NCBI GenBank assembly: GCA_945860285.1
Contig: CAMAQB010000001.1
Span: 1 to 64,000, forward strand
From: Akkermansia muciniphila
Lineage (GTDB): Bacteria > Verrucomicrobiota > Verrucomicrobiia > Verrucomicrobiales > Akkermansiaceae
Direction of reading: 5' to 3'
DNA: 64,000 nucleotides
In this document: one piece after another, positions 1 to 9,621 of the stretch
Layout: the number at the start of each line of letters is the position of its first letter
How positions within the stretch are numbered: the stretch's first letter is position 1
Translations under genes and position numbers: made by a program
The notes under the pieces: generated by a model
The model's input: only the letters and a program-made list of their open reading frames with translations
The model's database searches: none
What the model was told of the DNA's origin: nothing

Positions 1-495
1 GATGTTTTTGTAAATCGGCGTGATCCGGTCGACGTGAATCGACTCGCCTCCTTCATCGCGGATGATTTCAAACTCGGGGTGATCGACGACCAGTTTGCCT
101 TTTTGGTCCTTCACTTTTCCGTAAACAATCACCTCCTGACCGGCGGCGATGGTTTTGGAAAGAAAGGGCATGTTGAACCAGCGACAGGTGATTTTGTTAG
201 AACCGAACACGCCGCCGGAGCCATCGAGAACCACCGCTTCATAGGTCGCGAATCCTTGGGAAAACCGCATTGCCCGCGCATCGATCACCATGCCGCGCAA
301 ACAGACGGCGTGTGCGGTTGGGGTCATGGGAAATGCATCGAACTGCCGGCGGTCTTCGTGGCGTTTGGGGAAATGCTCGAGCAGATCGGCGTAGGTTTTC
401 ATGCCGAATGCCAACATCGCCGCGATTTCCTTGGGGCTAAGGAAAGAGGATTTTTCCAGCGCTTGGCTGCCGGGCAGTAACAATGACGGATTCAC
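1..495 (-). CDS. recG: ATP-dependent DNA helicase RecG, N-terminal part (runs off the left edge)
   Basis: The reverse strand is open from about 495 to the window edge and encodes the wedge (OB-fold) part of RecG, the helicase that remodels stalled forks and recombination intermediates in the cytoplasm. Visible family signatures are the N-terminal helix segment TYADLLEHFPKRHEDRR, an OB-fold run ending in VYGKVKDQKGKLVVDHPEF, and the junction VDRITPIY that precedes the helicase core in RecG. About 165 codons are present; the helicase motifs lie outside the window. The start is uncertain: GTG at 495 gives the longest reading before an upstream stop, while TTG at 483 and ATG at 417 or 402 are alternatives. 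It is divergent from the VOC gene at 608, leaving about 110 bp for both promoters. The family call is strong; the exact start is not. Confidence 0.85.
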   Translation of the reverse strand, partial: MNPSLLLPGSQALEKSSFLSPKEIAAMLAFGMKTYADLLEHFPKRHEDRRQFDAFPMTPTAHAVCLRGMVIDARAMRFSQGFATYEAVVLDGSGGVFGSNKITCRWFNMPFLSKTIAAGQEVIVYGKVKDQKGKLVVDHPEFEIIRDEGGESIHVDRITPIYKNI

Positions 496-607
496 AACTC
501 GTGCCGTCAGTTTTGCAGGCCGCGGCGCAGGTGCAAATCAGATTATCAAAAAAAATTCGCCAGTCACTCCTGCTTGCCATGCCTGGAATCGAAGCTATGA
601 TGCATCC

Positions 608-982
608 ATGATTCGTTTTCTCCACACCCGCATCCGCGTCAAGGACATCGAGGCATCGATCGCCTTCTACAAAAAACTCGGCTACATCGAAGGCGTGCGC
701 AAGGACTCCCCGCAGGGCAATCAATTGGCCTTTCTCGAACTGCCGGGCAACGATGTTTTTCTGGAGCTTTGTCATTCGCCCGACTACAGCGCGACCTGTC
801 CGGAGGACCTGATGCACACCTGCCTCGGCGTGGACGACATCATGACCTACTGCGACAGCGTGGAAAAATCCGGCATTGAAATCTGGCCCGGCGGCTGGAG
901 GGAGAAATTCGCCGGTGGATCCAGAAAGATGGCATTCGTCACCGACCCCGATGGCTACGAGGTGGAAATCCTCGAAAACTAA
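608..982 (+). CDS. VOC superfamily protein, lactoylglutathione lyase (glyoxalase I)-like
   Basis: This 124-residue protein is a single vicinal-oxygen-chelate domain resembling bacterial glyoxalase I, which isomerises the methylglyoxal-thiol hemithioacetal. The N-terminus [11 protein letters not shown] and the C-terminus [10 protein letters not shown] match the two beta-alpha-beta modules. All four expected metal-ligand positions can be assigned by eye: H6, E53, H70 and E120. The usual GloA length is about 130 residues, so the protein is complete. The reading frame stays open upstream to 401, but that extension shows no VOC similarity and overlaps the reverse-strand recG start, so ATG 608 is preferred. 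Substrate is not proven; other VOC enzymes such as epimerases or resistance proteins share the fold, but the four-ligand pattern favours a GloA-like enzyme. Confidence 0.8.
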   Translation: MIRFLHTRIRVKDIEASIAFYKKLGYIEGVRKDSPQGNQLAFLELPGNDVFLELCHSPDYSATCPEDLMHTCLGVDDIMTYCDSVEKSGIEIWPGGWREKFAGGSRKMAFVTDPDGYEVEILEN

Positions 983-1036
983 GCCTCACAATACTGCTTG
1001 CCAAACCGCGCGCTTGCCGCCACGTTCCCGCCCGTC

Positions 1037-2177
1037 ATGTCCGAACTTCAAACCGCCGACCTCCTGTCGCTCGATACCGATGGCCTTCGCAGCCGTCTCT
1101 CGAAGCTCAGGAGGTATCTTTGACATCCCCTCTCTCGAAAACAAAATCGCCGAACTGGAGAATGCGATGTCGAACCCGGAGTTCTGGAACAATCCGGACA
1201 AGGCCCGCGATGTCAATGGCCAAGCCAGCGGCATGAAGAAAAAAGTCAGCACGTTTCTCGATCTGGAGAATCGTGCTGCGAATATTGATGCCGCGGTCGC
1301 ACTGGCGAAGGAGTTTGATGACCTCGACACCGCCCGCGAGGCGTTGAAGGAATTCACCGCGCTGGACAAGGACATCACCTCCTTTGAACTGCTCACGCTG
1401 CTCAACCAGCCGAACGACCAAAGCAACTGTTACCTGGTCATCTCGGCGGGAGCCGGCGGCACCGAGGCCTGCGATTGGGCGCAAATGCTTCACCGCATGT
1501 ACACCCGCTGGGCGGAACGCAGGGGATACGATGTCGAAACCCTCGACTGGCAGGATGGCGACGAAGCCGGCCTGCGCACGGCGACCATCAAAATCACCGG
1601 CGAATACGCCTACGGATATCTGAAAAACGAGCGCGGCGTTCATCGATTGGTGCGGATTTCGCCCTTTGACGCGGCCGGCAAACGCCACACCTCGTTTTCT
1701 TCGGTGGACGCGACCCCTGAAATTTCCAAGGAAATCAAAATCGAGATCAACGAAAAGGACATCGAAATCCAAACCACCCGCTCCGGCGGCAAGGGTGGTC
1801 AGAACGTCAACAAGGTCGAAACCTGCGTGATCCTGCGCCACCTGCCGACCGGCATTCTGATCCGCTCATCGGCATCGCGCACCCAGGGTGCCAACAAGGA
1901 GCAGGCCTACGCGATCCTCAAGGCCAAGTTGTTTCAAATCGAGGAGGACAAACAGAAGGCCGAATCCGAACGGGCCTACGGGGAAAAAGGCGACGTTTCC
2001 TGGGGCAACCAGATCCGTTCTTACGTTTTCCAGCCCTACCAGAAAATCCTCGACCTGCGCACGGGCCAGGAAACCGCGAACATCCAGTCGGTCATGGACG
2101 GCGACATCGATGCCTATATCGAAGCCAAACTCCGCGGAAAACAACGCGTGAAGGGGGCCAAGGACGACGAAGATTGA
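1037..2177 (+). CDS. prfB: Peptide chain release factor 2, expressed by programmed +1 frameshift
   Basis: RF2 ends translation at UGA and UAA. The gene opens at ATG 1037, runs 28 codons to an in-frame TGA at 1121-1123, and continues in the +1 frame from GAC at 1122 to the stop at 2177, giving about 379 residues. The SPF stop-codon-recognition tripeptide falls near residues 208-210 and the GGQ peptidyl-hydrolysis motif near 253-255, almost the same numbering as in E. coli RF2. The N-terminal helical domain ([19 protein letters not shown]) is typical. A naive longest-ORF call would begin at 876 in the second frame and produce a false N-terminus overlapping the VOC gene. Low RF2 lets the ribosome pause at TGA and slip, so the protein controls its own synthesis. 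Confidence 0.95.
1109..1124 (+). promoter_or_regulatory. prfB +1 recoding site
   Basis: The site reads AGGAGG TAT CTT TGA C. An internal Shine-Dalgarno-like AGGAGG lies three nucleotides before the slippery CTT codon, followed by the UGA stop and a C, which is the weak termination context. This layout is the same as the classic autoregulatory RF2 frameshift. Sequence downstream continues as RF2 only in the +1 frame, which confirms function. Confidence 0.95.
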
Positions 2178-2253
2178 TTCGCGGCCCGCTTTCGTCGGTC
2201 AATCCAAAAATTCATGAAATGCCCGCAGTCACCGCGGCGTATCGCTTTCTGTT

Positions 2254-3522
2254 ATGACCAATATATCACGTCGCGCAACGCTTAAAACAATCGCCGCCTA
2301 CGCTTCGATCCAAATCGTACCGGGGCATGTTCTCGGGCTGCGCGGTCAGACACCGCCGTCGGAGCAGCTCACCCGCGGCATTGTCGGCTGCGGCGGCATC
2401 AGCGCCAGCCACCTGCAGATGCCCGGAAAACTGCTGGCCTTGTGCGACGTTGACAAATCCCACCTCGCCCAGCGGATGAACGAAGCCGGAGCGGAAAAAA
2501 ACGGCATCACCGGTTACTCCGATTTCCGCGAACTGATCGCCCGCAAGGATCTTGACATCATCCACGTTTGCACCCCGCCGCACTGGCATGCCCTGATGGC
2601 GATCGAAGCCGCGAAATCCGGCAAGGACATCTGGTGCGAAAAACCGATGAGCCGGACTATCGGCGAGGGCATGGCAATGGTCAAAGCCGTGGAGAAACAC
2701 AACCGTGTCTTCCGCCTCAACACCTGGTTCCGATTCCAGGACAAATTCTACGGCATGGGAGTGCCGGTGAAGCAGTTAAAAAAAGCCGCCATGAACGACA
2801 TGCTCGGCTGGCCGATCAAGATCACCGTCTCCGGCATCACCGGCTTCAACTGGAAGTTCTTCTGGGTCGGCAAAAAAAACCTTCCCGAGGAAAAGGTGCC
2901 ACCCGAACTCGATTACAACTTCTGGCTCGGCCCGGCTCCGCTCAAACCCTACAATGTCCACCGCACCCACGGCACCTTCCGCGGTTACTGGGACTACGAT
3001 GGCGGCGGTCTGGCCGACATGGGCCAGCATTACCTCGACCCCGCGCAGTACATTCTCAACAAAGACGACCAGGCGCCGATCTCGGTGGAAATCGATGCCG
3101 ACCCGCAGGACAGCGATGCCGCAGGCACCTTCCGCCGCATCGAACTAACCTATGCCGACGGCTGCAAAATCATTCTCGATGGCGAGAACAAGGACAAGGA
3201 TGCCGCCTACATGGAGGGTCCGAAAGGCAAGATTTACAAGGCCTTCCGCTCCGACATCCCCGACCTAGAGAAAAAACTGGCCGAACTTCCCGACCCTCCC
3301 GAGCAAATCGTCGATTTCCACGAAAGCGTGCGCACCCGGAAAAAATTCTGCCTCAACGAGCAAAACGGCTTCTGGTCCTGCACACTGGTGAACATGGCGG
3401 TCACCGCCCATCGCCTCAACAAGAACCTGAAGTTCGACAACAAAACGATGCAGTTCGACCTTCCCGAGGCCAACGCGCTGATCAATCAGCCGATGCGCGC
3501 GCCGTGGAAGATCGATGTCTAA
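2254..3522 (+). CDS. Gfo/Idh/MocA family oxidoreductase with Tat-type signal
   Basis: A 422-residue NAD(P)-dependent dehydrogenase-like protein. The N-terminus MTNISRRATLKTIAAY carries a twin-arginine motif, suggesting folded export to the periplasm. A Rossmann fold follows (GIVGCGGISASH at about 43-54), then the hallmark EKP motif (E129-K130-P131 in WCEKPMSRT), and a C-terminal alpha/beta domain with GGGLADMGQHYLDP, the usual active-site helix. This exported group is abundant in Verrucomicrobiota and Planctomycetota and is linked to sugar or inositol derivative oxidation; substrate cannot be read from sequence. It follows prfB by 76 bp on the same strand and converges with the symporter at 3544, only about 20 bp away. 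Confidence 0.88.
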   Translation: MTNISRRATLKTIAAYASIQIVPGHVLGLRGQTPPSEQLTRGIVGCGGISASHLQMPGKLLALCDVDKSHLAQRMNEAGAEKNGITGYSDFRELIARKDLDIIHVCTPPHWHALMAIEAAKSGKDIWCEKPMSRTIGEGMAMVKAVEKHNRVFRLNTWFRFQDKFYGMGVPVKQLKKAAMNDMLGWPIKITVSGITGFNWKFFWVGKKNLPEEKVPPELDYNFWLGPAPLKPYNVHRTHGTFRGYWDYDGGGLADMGQHYLDPAQYILNKDDQAPISVEIDADPQDSDAAGTFRRIELTYADGCKIILDGENKDKDAAYMEGPKGKIYKAFRSDIPDLEKKLAELPDPPEQIVDFHESVRTRKKFCLNEQNGFWSCTLVNMAVTAHRLNKNLKFDNKTMQFDLPEANALINQPMRAPWKIDV

Positions 3523-3543
3523 CGCCGCGCGCCTTAGCACTAC

Positions 3544-5484
3544 TCAAGCTCCCTGGCTTTTCTCCGGCTTGATCCAGAGACGGTTGACCACCCGCAACAA
3601 CACGGTGCCGCTGACCAGCGTCACACCGAGCAGAATGTACGCTTCGGTCATCTGTCCATAGAGGAACTTGCCGATGCAAAACAGCGAGGCCCAGATCAGC
3701 ACACAACCGGAAATCCAACCGACAAAGGCCATCGGCATGTTGTCCTTTTCCTGCTCCGGCTGGGGATCGACGGCCTCCACCTCGGCGCGAATGCCGCCCC
3801 ATCCGGGACCGGAAGGCCGCACTTTTCGATAGAAACTGATCAGCGTGGCGCGATCGGTCTGCGGCGCGACGAAAGCAGCGCAAAGCCACGAGACACTGGT
3901 GAAAGCCACCGTCAGCAGGGTGGTGTTGGCAAATCCGAAATCGACCCCGTTTTTGCTGAGGATGAAAAATGCAATCGTGGCGATGAAGGAGGTGATCATC
4001 GCAACCACCTCACACCACGCGTTGACCCGCCACCAGAACCAGCGCATGATGTAAATCAATCCGGTGCCCGCGCCGATGCCGATGAGGATTTGAAACGCTT
4101 CCTGCGCGGTGTCGATGAAGTAGCTGATCCCCGCAGCGATGACATAGAGCAGAAACGTGCAAAGTCGACCGACATTCACGCACTGGCGCTCCGAGGCGCC
4201 GGGGTTGACGAATCGGCGGTAAAAATCGTGCACCAGATACGACGAACCCCAGTTCAGGTGGGTCATGATCGTCGAAGAATTCGCCGCAATCAGCCCGCCG
4301 ACCATCAGGCCCATGAAGCCGACGGGAAGGAATTGCAGCATCGCCGGAAAGGCGCTGTCGTGACCAATCAACTTCGGATCCGCGTTGGGAAATGCGGCTT
4401 TGATGGAATCCAGATTCGGGAAAATGATGATCGAACACAATCCGGTGATGATCCACGGCCAGGGTCGCAACACGTAGTGGGCGATGTTGAAAAACAAGGT
4501 GCCGCCGAGTGAATCTTTTTCCGACTTCGATGCCAGCATGCGTTGGGCGATGTACGATCCCCCGCCCGGCTCGGCACCGGGATACCAGTTCGCCCACCAG
4601 CCGACTGCGATTGGGAAAATGAAAATCATCAACGCCAGTTCCGACATGCTGAAATTCGGCATCACATCGAGAATCGGCTGACCCAGGCCGTCGGCCTTGT
4701 CGCTCATCACCGGCACGCCTTTGTGGTCGCCCTTCAGCGGCGTGATCACCTGTTGCGAACCAAGGGTTTCCACCATCTTGTGCAGGCCTGCCAGCGCGGT
4801 GTCGCCGACACCCGTGTGTTTCGCCACCGCCACCAGCGAGAAATACGCCGCTGCGAACACGGCGGTCATTTTGATGAAGAACTGCACCATGTCGACCACC
4901 AGCACCCCCCACAGTCCCGAGTGGGCGGCAAAGACCACATTGAGCACGCCGCAGATGCAGATGGTCTGCCAGGCGGGCATGCCGAACATGATGTTGGCGA
5001 TTTTGCACGCCGCCAGCGTGACCATGCCCATGATGAAACAATTGAAGAACAGCCCGAGATACACCGCCCGGAAGCCGCGCACCACCGACGCCGCTTTGCC
5101 GGAATAGCGGGTCTCGTAGAATTCGAGGTCGGTCATCACCCCCGACCGCCGCCACAGCCGCGCGAAGAAAAACACCGTGGAAACTCCGGTGAGCACAAAG
5201 GCCCACCATTGCCAGTTGCCGGCCACCCCATATTGCCTCACCTGCTGGGTGACCCAGTTCGGGGTGTCGGAGGAAAATGTCGTCGCCACCATCGACAATC
5301 CTGCCAGCCACCACGGCACGTTTTGGCCCGACGCAAAAAATTCCGCCGTGCTCTCCGAGGATTTTTTGCCGACAAACAACGCGGGCACGAAACAAACCAA
5401 AATCGACAGCGCCACGATGACCCAATCGACCGTCGCCAGTTTGATTTGTCCAACGAAAAAAAGTTCAGTCATCATCAGCGCCAT
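3544..5484 (-). CDS. Sodium/solute symporter family (SSS) transporter
   Basis: About 646 residues with roughly a dozen hydrophobic helices, matching the sodium:solute symporter family that couples Na+ influx to uptake of sugars, amino acids or carboxylates across the inner membrane. Recognisable family features are the first helix region [19 protein letters not shown], the segment [16 protein letters not shown] (an SSS core motif with the Na2-site serine/threonine cluster), and [20 protein letters not shown]. The frame stays open upstream to 5559, but that extension is Arg/Cys/His-rich and non-helical, so I place the start at ATG 5484; ATG 5475 or 5472 are equally possible. The gene is convergent with the Gfo/Idh/MocA gene, which could be metabolically related. 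Substrate unknown. Confidence 0.87.
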   Translation of the reverse strand: MALMMTELFFVGQIKLATVDWVIVALSILVCFVPALFVGKKSSESTAEFFASGQNVPWWLAGLSMVATTFSSDTPNWVTQQVRQYGVAGNWQWWAFVLTGVSTVFFFARLWRRSGVMTDLEFYETRYSGKAASVVRGFRAVYLGLFFNCFIMGMVTLAACKIANIMFGMPAWQTICICGVLNVVFAAHSGLWGVLVVDMVQFFIKMTAVFAAAYFSLVAVAKHTGVGDTALAGLHKMVETLGSQQVITPLKGDHKGVPVMSDKADGLGQPILDVMPNFSMSELALMIFIFPIAVGWWANWYPGAEPGGGSYIAQRMLASKSEKDSLGGTLFFNIAHYVLRPWPWIITGLCSIIIFPNLDSIKAAFPNADPKLIGHDSAFPAMLQFLPVGFMGLMVGGLIAANSSTIMTHLNWGSSYLVHDFYRRFVNPGASERQCVNVGRLCTFLLYVIAAGISYFIDTAQEAFQILIGIGAGTGLIYIMRWFWWRVNAWCEVVAMITSFIATIAFFILSKNGVDFGFANTTLLTVAFTSVSWLCAAFVAPQTDRATLISFYRKVRPSGPGWGGIRAEVEAVDPQPEQEKDNMPMAFVGWISGCVLIWASLFCIGKFLYGQMTEAYILLGVTLVSGTVLLRVVNRLWIKPEKSQGA

Positions 5485-5588
5485 GTCTATGCAGGCCGGG
5501 CGGCAATGGCAATGACAAAAGCGCGCCACCCTGCGGCCCGACAAGGTTTGCCATTGCACAGGCCATCAAATCCATGCACGCTCCCGCC

Positions 5589-6401
5589 ATGCAAAGCTAC
5601 CTGGAGTTGTTGCGCGACGTGTTGGAAAACGGCGAGTCCCGCCCGGACCGGACCGGCACGGGCACCCTGGCGGTTTTCGGTCGGCAGGTCCGCTTTGACT
5701 TGCGCCAAGGATTTCCCTGCGTGACGACGAAAAAGCTGCATCTGCGCTCGATCATCCACGAACTGCTGTGGTTCCTCAAAGGGGAAACCAACATCGCCTA
5801 CCTGAAGGAAAACGGCGTGAGCATCTGGGATGAATGGGCCGACGACAACGGCGAACTGGGCCCGGTCTACGGCCGCCAGTGGCGCGCCTGGCAATGCGCC
5901 GACGGCCGGGTGATCGACCAAATCGAGGGATTGATCGACGGCTTGAAAAACAATCCCGCCTCGCGACGACACATTGTTTCGGCATGGAATGTCGCCGATG
6001 TCGCGCGCATGGCGCTGCCGCCCTGCCATTGCCTGTTTCAATTTTTCGTGCACGAACCCGTGAACGGCGGTCGACGCGGCCTGTCGTGCCAGCTCTACCA
6101 GCGCAGCGCGGATCTTTTCCTCGGCGTGCCCTTCAACATCGCATCCTACGCCCTGCTTACCCTGATGGTGGCGCAGGTGTGCGACTACGAGGCCCGCGAT
6201 TTCATCCACACCTTCGGCGACCTGCATCTCTATCAAAATCATATCGAGCAAACCCGCATCCAGCTCAGCCGCGAACCGCGCCCCCTGCCGAGCATGAATA
6301 TCGATGCATCAATCACCCGGCTCGGCGATTTTCGTTTCGAACATTTCCAGCTCGTAGGATACGAGCCCCATCCCGCGATCAAAGCACCGATCTCGGTCTA
6401 A
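5589..6401 (+). CDS. thyA: Thymidylate synthase
   Basis: ThyA makes dTMP from dUMP using methylene-tetrahydrofolate, in the cytoplasm. The 270-residue product follows the E. coli enzyme almost block by block: [58 protein letters not shown] and the catalytic loop PPCHC with nucleophile C146 at the same residue number as in E. coli. RRHIVSAWN and DLHLYQNH contribute the dUMP phosphate and base contacts. ATG 5589 aligns with the family start; an earlier in-frame ATG at 5574 adds five residues. folA begins 11 bp downstream, forming the standard thyA-folA pair that replaces the dihydrofolate formed by ThyA. Confidence 0.97.
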   Translation: MQSYLELLRDVLENGESRPDRTGTGTLAVFGRQVRFDLRQGFPCVTTKKLHLRSIIHELLWFLKGETNIAYLKENGVSIWDEWADDNGELGPVYGRQWRAWQCADGRVIDQIEGLIDGLKNNPASRRHIVSAWNVADVARMALPPCHCLFQFFVHEPVNGGRRGLSCQLYQRSADLFLGVPFNIASYALLTLMVAQVCDYEARDFIHTFGDLHLYQNHIEQTRIQLSREPRPLPSMNIDASITRLGDFRFEHFQLVGYEPHPAIKAPISV

Positions 6402-6412
6402 CAATTTTTCCC

Positions 6413-6877
6413 ATGAGCAGGCTCACAGGCATCGTCGCCATGACCGGAAAACGCGTGATCGGCAGGGCTGGCACACTGCCCTGGCATCTGCCCGACGATC
6501 TGGCGTTCTTCAAAAAAACCACCAGTGGCCATACCGTGGTCATGGGGCGCAAGACCTTTGATTCGATCGGACGACCGCTGCCGAAACGACGGAACATCGT
6601 GCTCACCCGTGATCGCCACTGGTCGCACCCCGGCGTGACGGTGATTCACGAACCCGCCGGACTCGCGGCCCTGCCCGAAAGCGACGGCGGGATTTACATC
6701 ATCGGCGGCGCGGAAATTTACCGGGCATTCATGGATCGCATGGACGAGCTGTTGATCACCCATGTGAAATGCGATTACGAAGGCGACACCCACTTCCCCG
6801 AGTATGAGAAAATTTTTCCGGTGGAGCAGTTGATCGCCGAGCACGGTGAATTTGTGATCAAACGTCACAGTCGTTGA
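6413..6877 (+). CDS. folA: Dihydrofolate reductase
   Basis: FolA reduces dihydrofolate to tetrahydrofolate with NADPH, recycling the cofactor oxidised by ThyA. The product is 154 residues, a normal length. The motif TLPWHLPDDLAFFKKTT gives the substrate-binding acidic residue (D28 or D29, equivalent to E. coli D27), VVMGRKTFDSIG gives the NADPH phosphate-binding segment, and IIGGAEIYRAF is the second conserved block. The start at ATG 6413 lies 11 bp after the thyA stop. A long open frame beginning at 5834 merges with it, but its first part is a thyA shadow. After folA there are 295 bp with no gene or clear structure that I can support. Confidence 0.96.
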   Translation: MSRLTGIVAMTGKRVIGRAGTLPWHLPDDLAFFKKTTSGHTVVMGRKTFDSIGRPLPKRRNIVLTRDRHWSHPGVTVIHEPAGLAALPESDGGIYIIGGAEIYRAFMDRMDELLITHVKCDYEGDTHFPEYEKIFPVEQLIAEHGEFVIKRHSR

Positions 6878-7172
6878 AAAAAATGCTGCCAGGGAATCCG
6901 GGGCAAGCACGGACAAACTACCGTTGCTTCGATTAAGACCTGGCGGGTTTCGCCTGCCGAACCTCCCCGGCCCCTGACAGCAGGAAAAGCAAACACCGCT
7001 GCCGTCGCGCGCGCAACTATTATTTTTCCCGTGACGGGTTGTGCTGTCCAGATCCGCGAATACCGCTTCTGTTTCTGGCATTCCGAGAGTTTAGGCCCCA
7101 ACACTGTCAAAAAAATTCCGGCATTCGCACCGCTGCCATTGACCATCGCGAATCCCGAGCTACGTCGTAAGC

Positions 7173-8135
7173 ATGGAACGATTGCACGCAGGATACGAAG
7201 GCTCGCTGGTGGCGGATGCGCTGGCGATGCCGGGGCATTGGTACTATGACCGCGCCGCATTGCAGCGGGATTACGGGACATTGGATCACTTCATGGCACC
7301 GCGGAATCCTCACCCGGGCAGCATTCTCTGGCGTTCCCGTTACGAGCCGATCAATGCACGGGGTGATATTTTGCGAGAGCAGGCGCAATACTGGGGTCAA
7401 CGGGAAATCCACTATCACCAGTTTCTCGCCGCCGGAGAAAACACGCTGAATTTCAAGCTTGCCGCGGAGTTGTATTCCATGGTCCGCGAGCACGGAGGTT
7501 ACGATGCGGATGCTTGGTTGAATCGCTACATCGACCGGATGTTGGAACCGGGTTGGCACCGCGATACGTATCTGGAAGAATATCACCGCGCGTTTTTCAC
7601 CCGTTACGCACAAGGGAAAGCACTGCGGAAATGTGGCATCAGCGACGAGCACATCGGCGGTTTGGCAACAGTGCCGGCACTCGTCGCCGCGCTGGGTGGC
7701 TTGCCGCTGGACGAGATTCTGCGCACCGTCAAAGAACACGTCGGCCTCACACACGCACACGCGAACGTGCTGCGGGCCGCCGCCACCCTGACCCGGCTTC
7801 TGGTGGCAGTGGCGGCGGGGGATTCCCTGCGCGAAGCCATGCAGCGCGAGGCGGGGGATTGGATTTCAGGAACCAAGGCGGAGTCATGGAAAAATCTGCC
7901 GGACGATCAAGTCATTGGCGCTCGTTTCAGTCCGGCCTGCTATATCGCAGAGGCGATGCCAGCGGCCCTGTATTTGGTTTGGAAATACCATGATGATTTC
8001 ACCGCCGGAATTACAGCGAATGCGATGGTCGGTGGCGACAACTGCCATCGCGGCGCGGTGGTCGGCAGCTTGTTGGGTGCGGCGTGTGGTGGGATTCCCG
8101 CAAGGTTCATGCGGTCACCAGCCGCGCATTCATGA
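7173..8135 (+). CDS. ADP-ribosylglycohydrolase family protein
   Basis: A 320-residue alpha-helical protein of the ADP-ribosylglycohydrolase superfamily, whose members remove ADP-ribose from proteins or related substrates using a Mg2+ pair. The N-terminus YEGSLVADALAMPGH corresponds to the family opening Gly-x-x-x-Gly-Asp-Ala-Leu, and VGGDNCHRGAVVGSLLGA near residues 290-307 corresponds to the C-terminal metal/ribose loop. In classical enzymes that loop reads GGDTDT; here it reads GGDNCHRG, so one metal-site Asp/Thr pair is replaced. I believe this variant defines a distinct conserved subgroup, with HPGSILWRS and YHQFLAAGENTLN as companion blocks, so activity on ADP-ribose should not be assumed. 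Isolated single gene; no partner is obvious. Confidence 0.75.
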   Translation: MERLHAGYEGSLVADALAMPGHWYYDRAALQRDYGTLDHFMAPRNPHPGSILWRSRYEPINARGDILREQAQYWGQREIHYHQFLAAGENTLNFKLAAELYSMVREHGGYDADAWLNRYIDRMLEPGWHRDTYLEEYHRAFFTRYAQGKALRKCGISDEHIGGLATVPALVAALGGLPLDEILRTVKEHVGLTHAHANVLRAAATLTRLLVAVAAGDSLREAMQREAGDWISGTKAESWKNLPDDQVIGARFSPACYIAEAMPAALYLVWKYHDDFTAGITANAMVGGDNCHRGAVVGSLLGAACGGIPARFMRSPAAHS

Positions 8136-8261
8136 GAGAGCAGAGGATCCCATTCGTTAGTGGATGCGGAGAATCGTCGACCGCCCGGTGATGACATGAC
8201 GAATGACTTGGTGATTTTGTGTGGTTGCCGCATGGGAAAATTGGTTTATGTTCGTCGCGAA

Positions 8262-9554
8262 ATGAAAAAAGCAGTGATGATTCATGGTTGTTGGGCGCTT
8301 GCCGTGATCGCTGCTTTCAGCCTTGGATGGCGAAGGGGCGGGTCGGTCTCGGGAGTCTCAGCGGACGCAAGCGGGCGACCCGGGGTTTCCCGCTCGACCG
8401 GATCCCTCGGAGAGAGCGAGTCAGAAGCTTTCCGCGGTCGGAACGGAAACCGGAATAATGACAACCGCGCATCGAGCCAACTGGAGGGTCTGTTTGGAAA
8501 AATCGTGTCCGGCTCCGGAAGTCTGGAATCTCTTGCCGCCCAGGCTTTGAAGGATCCAAATCCGATCACGCGGCGTCTTGCTTTCAGTCGGCTGTTGGAA
8601 GCGCTCACCCCGGAGAACGCGGAAGAGATTCGCTCGCAATTGGTAGCTCTCGGAGCGGACGACGACCAGTGGCGCGACTTCCACTACAGCTGGGGTGCCA
8701 TTTCTGGAAAAGTTGCTTTCGACCACGCCGCCAAGAGCCAAGAGCGGGACTTGGCCGCCACCATGACCGGCTGGGCCGCCGCCAATCCCGGCGCGGCTCT
8801 TACCATGCTCGGCAATCTGCCTGCGGAAATGGAAGGCCAGCGGGACGAACTTACCGCCAGCATCGTCAGGGGTCTGACCCACACCGACGCAAGCATGGCG
8901 ACCGATCTCGTTCTCCGGCTCGGGCAGGAAGGCAATGATCGCGCCGCCGAGCTGATGCAAATCGTGGCGAAGGAAAGTCTCCGCTCGAAAGAAGCCGAAC
9001 AGGCATCCCAGTGGGCGGAAACGCTGCCCGACGGACCTCTCAAAGGCACCGCCATGGGCCAGATCGCCGAATCCTACGCCCGCAAAGACCCGCTGGCAGC
9101 GGCTCGCTGGGCGGGACGTTTCGCCGACAAGGACTATGCCGCAGGTGCCATTGAACAGATCAGCGGGCACTGGGCGAAAAATGATCCGGTGGCTGCGGTG
9201 GGATGGTTGGAAAGTCTTCCCGCTGGCGGTGGCCAGACGCAGGGACTTCGCGGTGTCTTCGGTGATTGGGAGGACAGCGACCCGGCAGCTGCTGGCCGGT
9301 ATCTTTTGGCCATGCCACAGTCCGCACAGCGGGATTCCGCCATCAGTGGCTTTGCCACGGGCTACGCATGGCAGAATCCGCAAGTCGCGATTGCCTGGGC
9401 GCAGGACATCCAGAACCCGACACTCCGCGAGTCTTCACTGACCCGCGCCGGGCATGCGTATTTCCGAGTCGATCCCAATGGCGCCCGCACCTGGATCGAA
9501 ACCAGCGGTTTGCCTGCGGAAGCCCAGCAGCAGATTCTCAGTGGGCAACGGTGA
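8262..9554 (+). CDS. Membrane-anchored helical-repeat protein, unknown function
   Basis: About 430 residues. A short hydrophobic segment (MIHGCWALAVIAAFSLGW) at the N-terminus acts as a signal or anchor, followed by a Ser/Gly/Arg-rich linker and then a long alpha-helical solenoid. The solenoid contains imperfect repeats of 30-40 residues centred on Trp-Ala or Ala-Ala-x-W (TMTGWAAANPGAAL, EQASQWAETLPDG, AARWAGRFADKDY, AAVGWLESLPAGG, VAIAWAQDIQNP). Such TPR/HEAT-like proteins are common in Verrucomicrobiota with no assigned role; protein-protein scaffolding is an inference. ATG 8262 is chosen because it directly precedes the hydrophobic segment; in-frame ATGs at 8232, 8196 and 8160 exist and no good ribosome binding site decides between them. 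Confidence 0.65.
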   Translation: MKKAVMIHGCWALAVIAAFSLGWRRGGSVSGVSADASGRPGVSRSTGSLGESESEAFRGRNGNRNNDNRASSQLEGLFGKIVSGSGSLESLAAQALKDPNPITRRLAFSRLLEALTPENAEEIRSQLVALGADDDQWRDFHYSWGAISGKVAFDHAAKSQERDLAATMTGWAAANPGAALTMLGNLPAEMEGQRDELTASIVRGLTHTDASMATDLVLRLGQEGNDRAAELMQIVAKESLRSKEAEQASQWAETLPDGPLKGTAMGQIAESYARKDPLAAARWAGRFADKDYAAGAIEQISGHWAKNDPVAAVGWLESLPAGGGQTQGLRGVFGDWEDSDPAAAGRYLLAMPQSAQRDSAISGFATGYAWQNPQVAIAWAQDIQNPTLRESSLTRAGHAYFRVDPNGARTWIETSGLPAEAQQQILSGQR

Positions 9555-9621
9555 ATCATGCGTGCGGCAGCATCGGCAAATCGGGAATCCCGCCAGGACA
9601 TCCAGGTTTCTGCAGCAAAAT

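Noticed and set aside
876-1121. Upstream extension of prfB in the second frame
   Set aside because: Explained by the true start at 1037 and the +1 frameshift; it overlaps the VOC gene.
4543-5724. 393-codon plus frame over the symporter and thyA
   Set aside because: Shadow of a transmembrane gene; His/Arg-rich with no domain.
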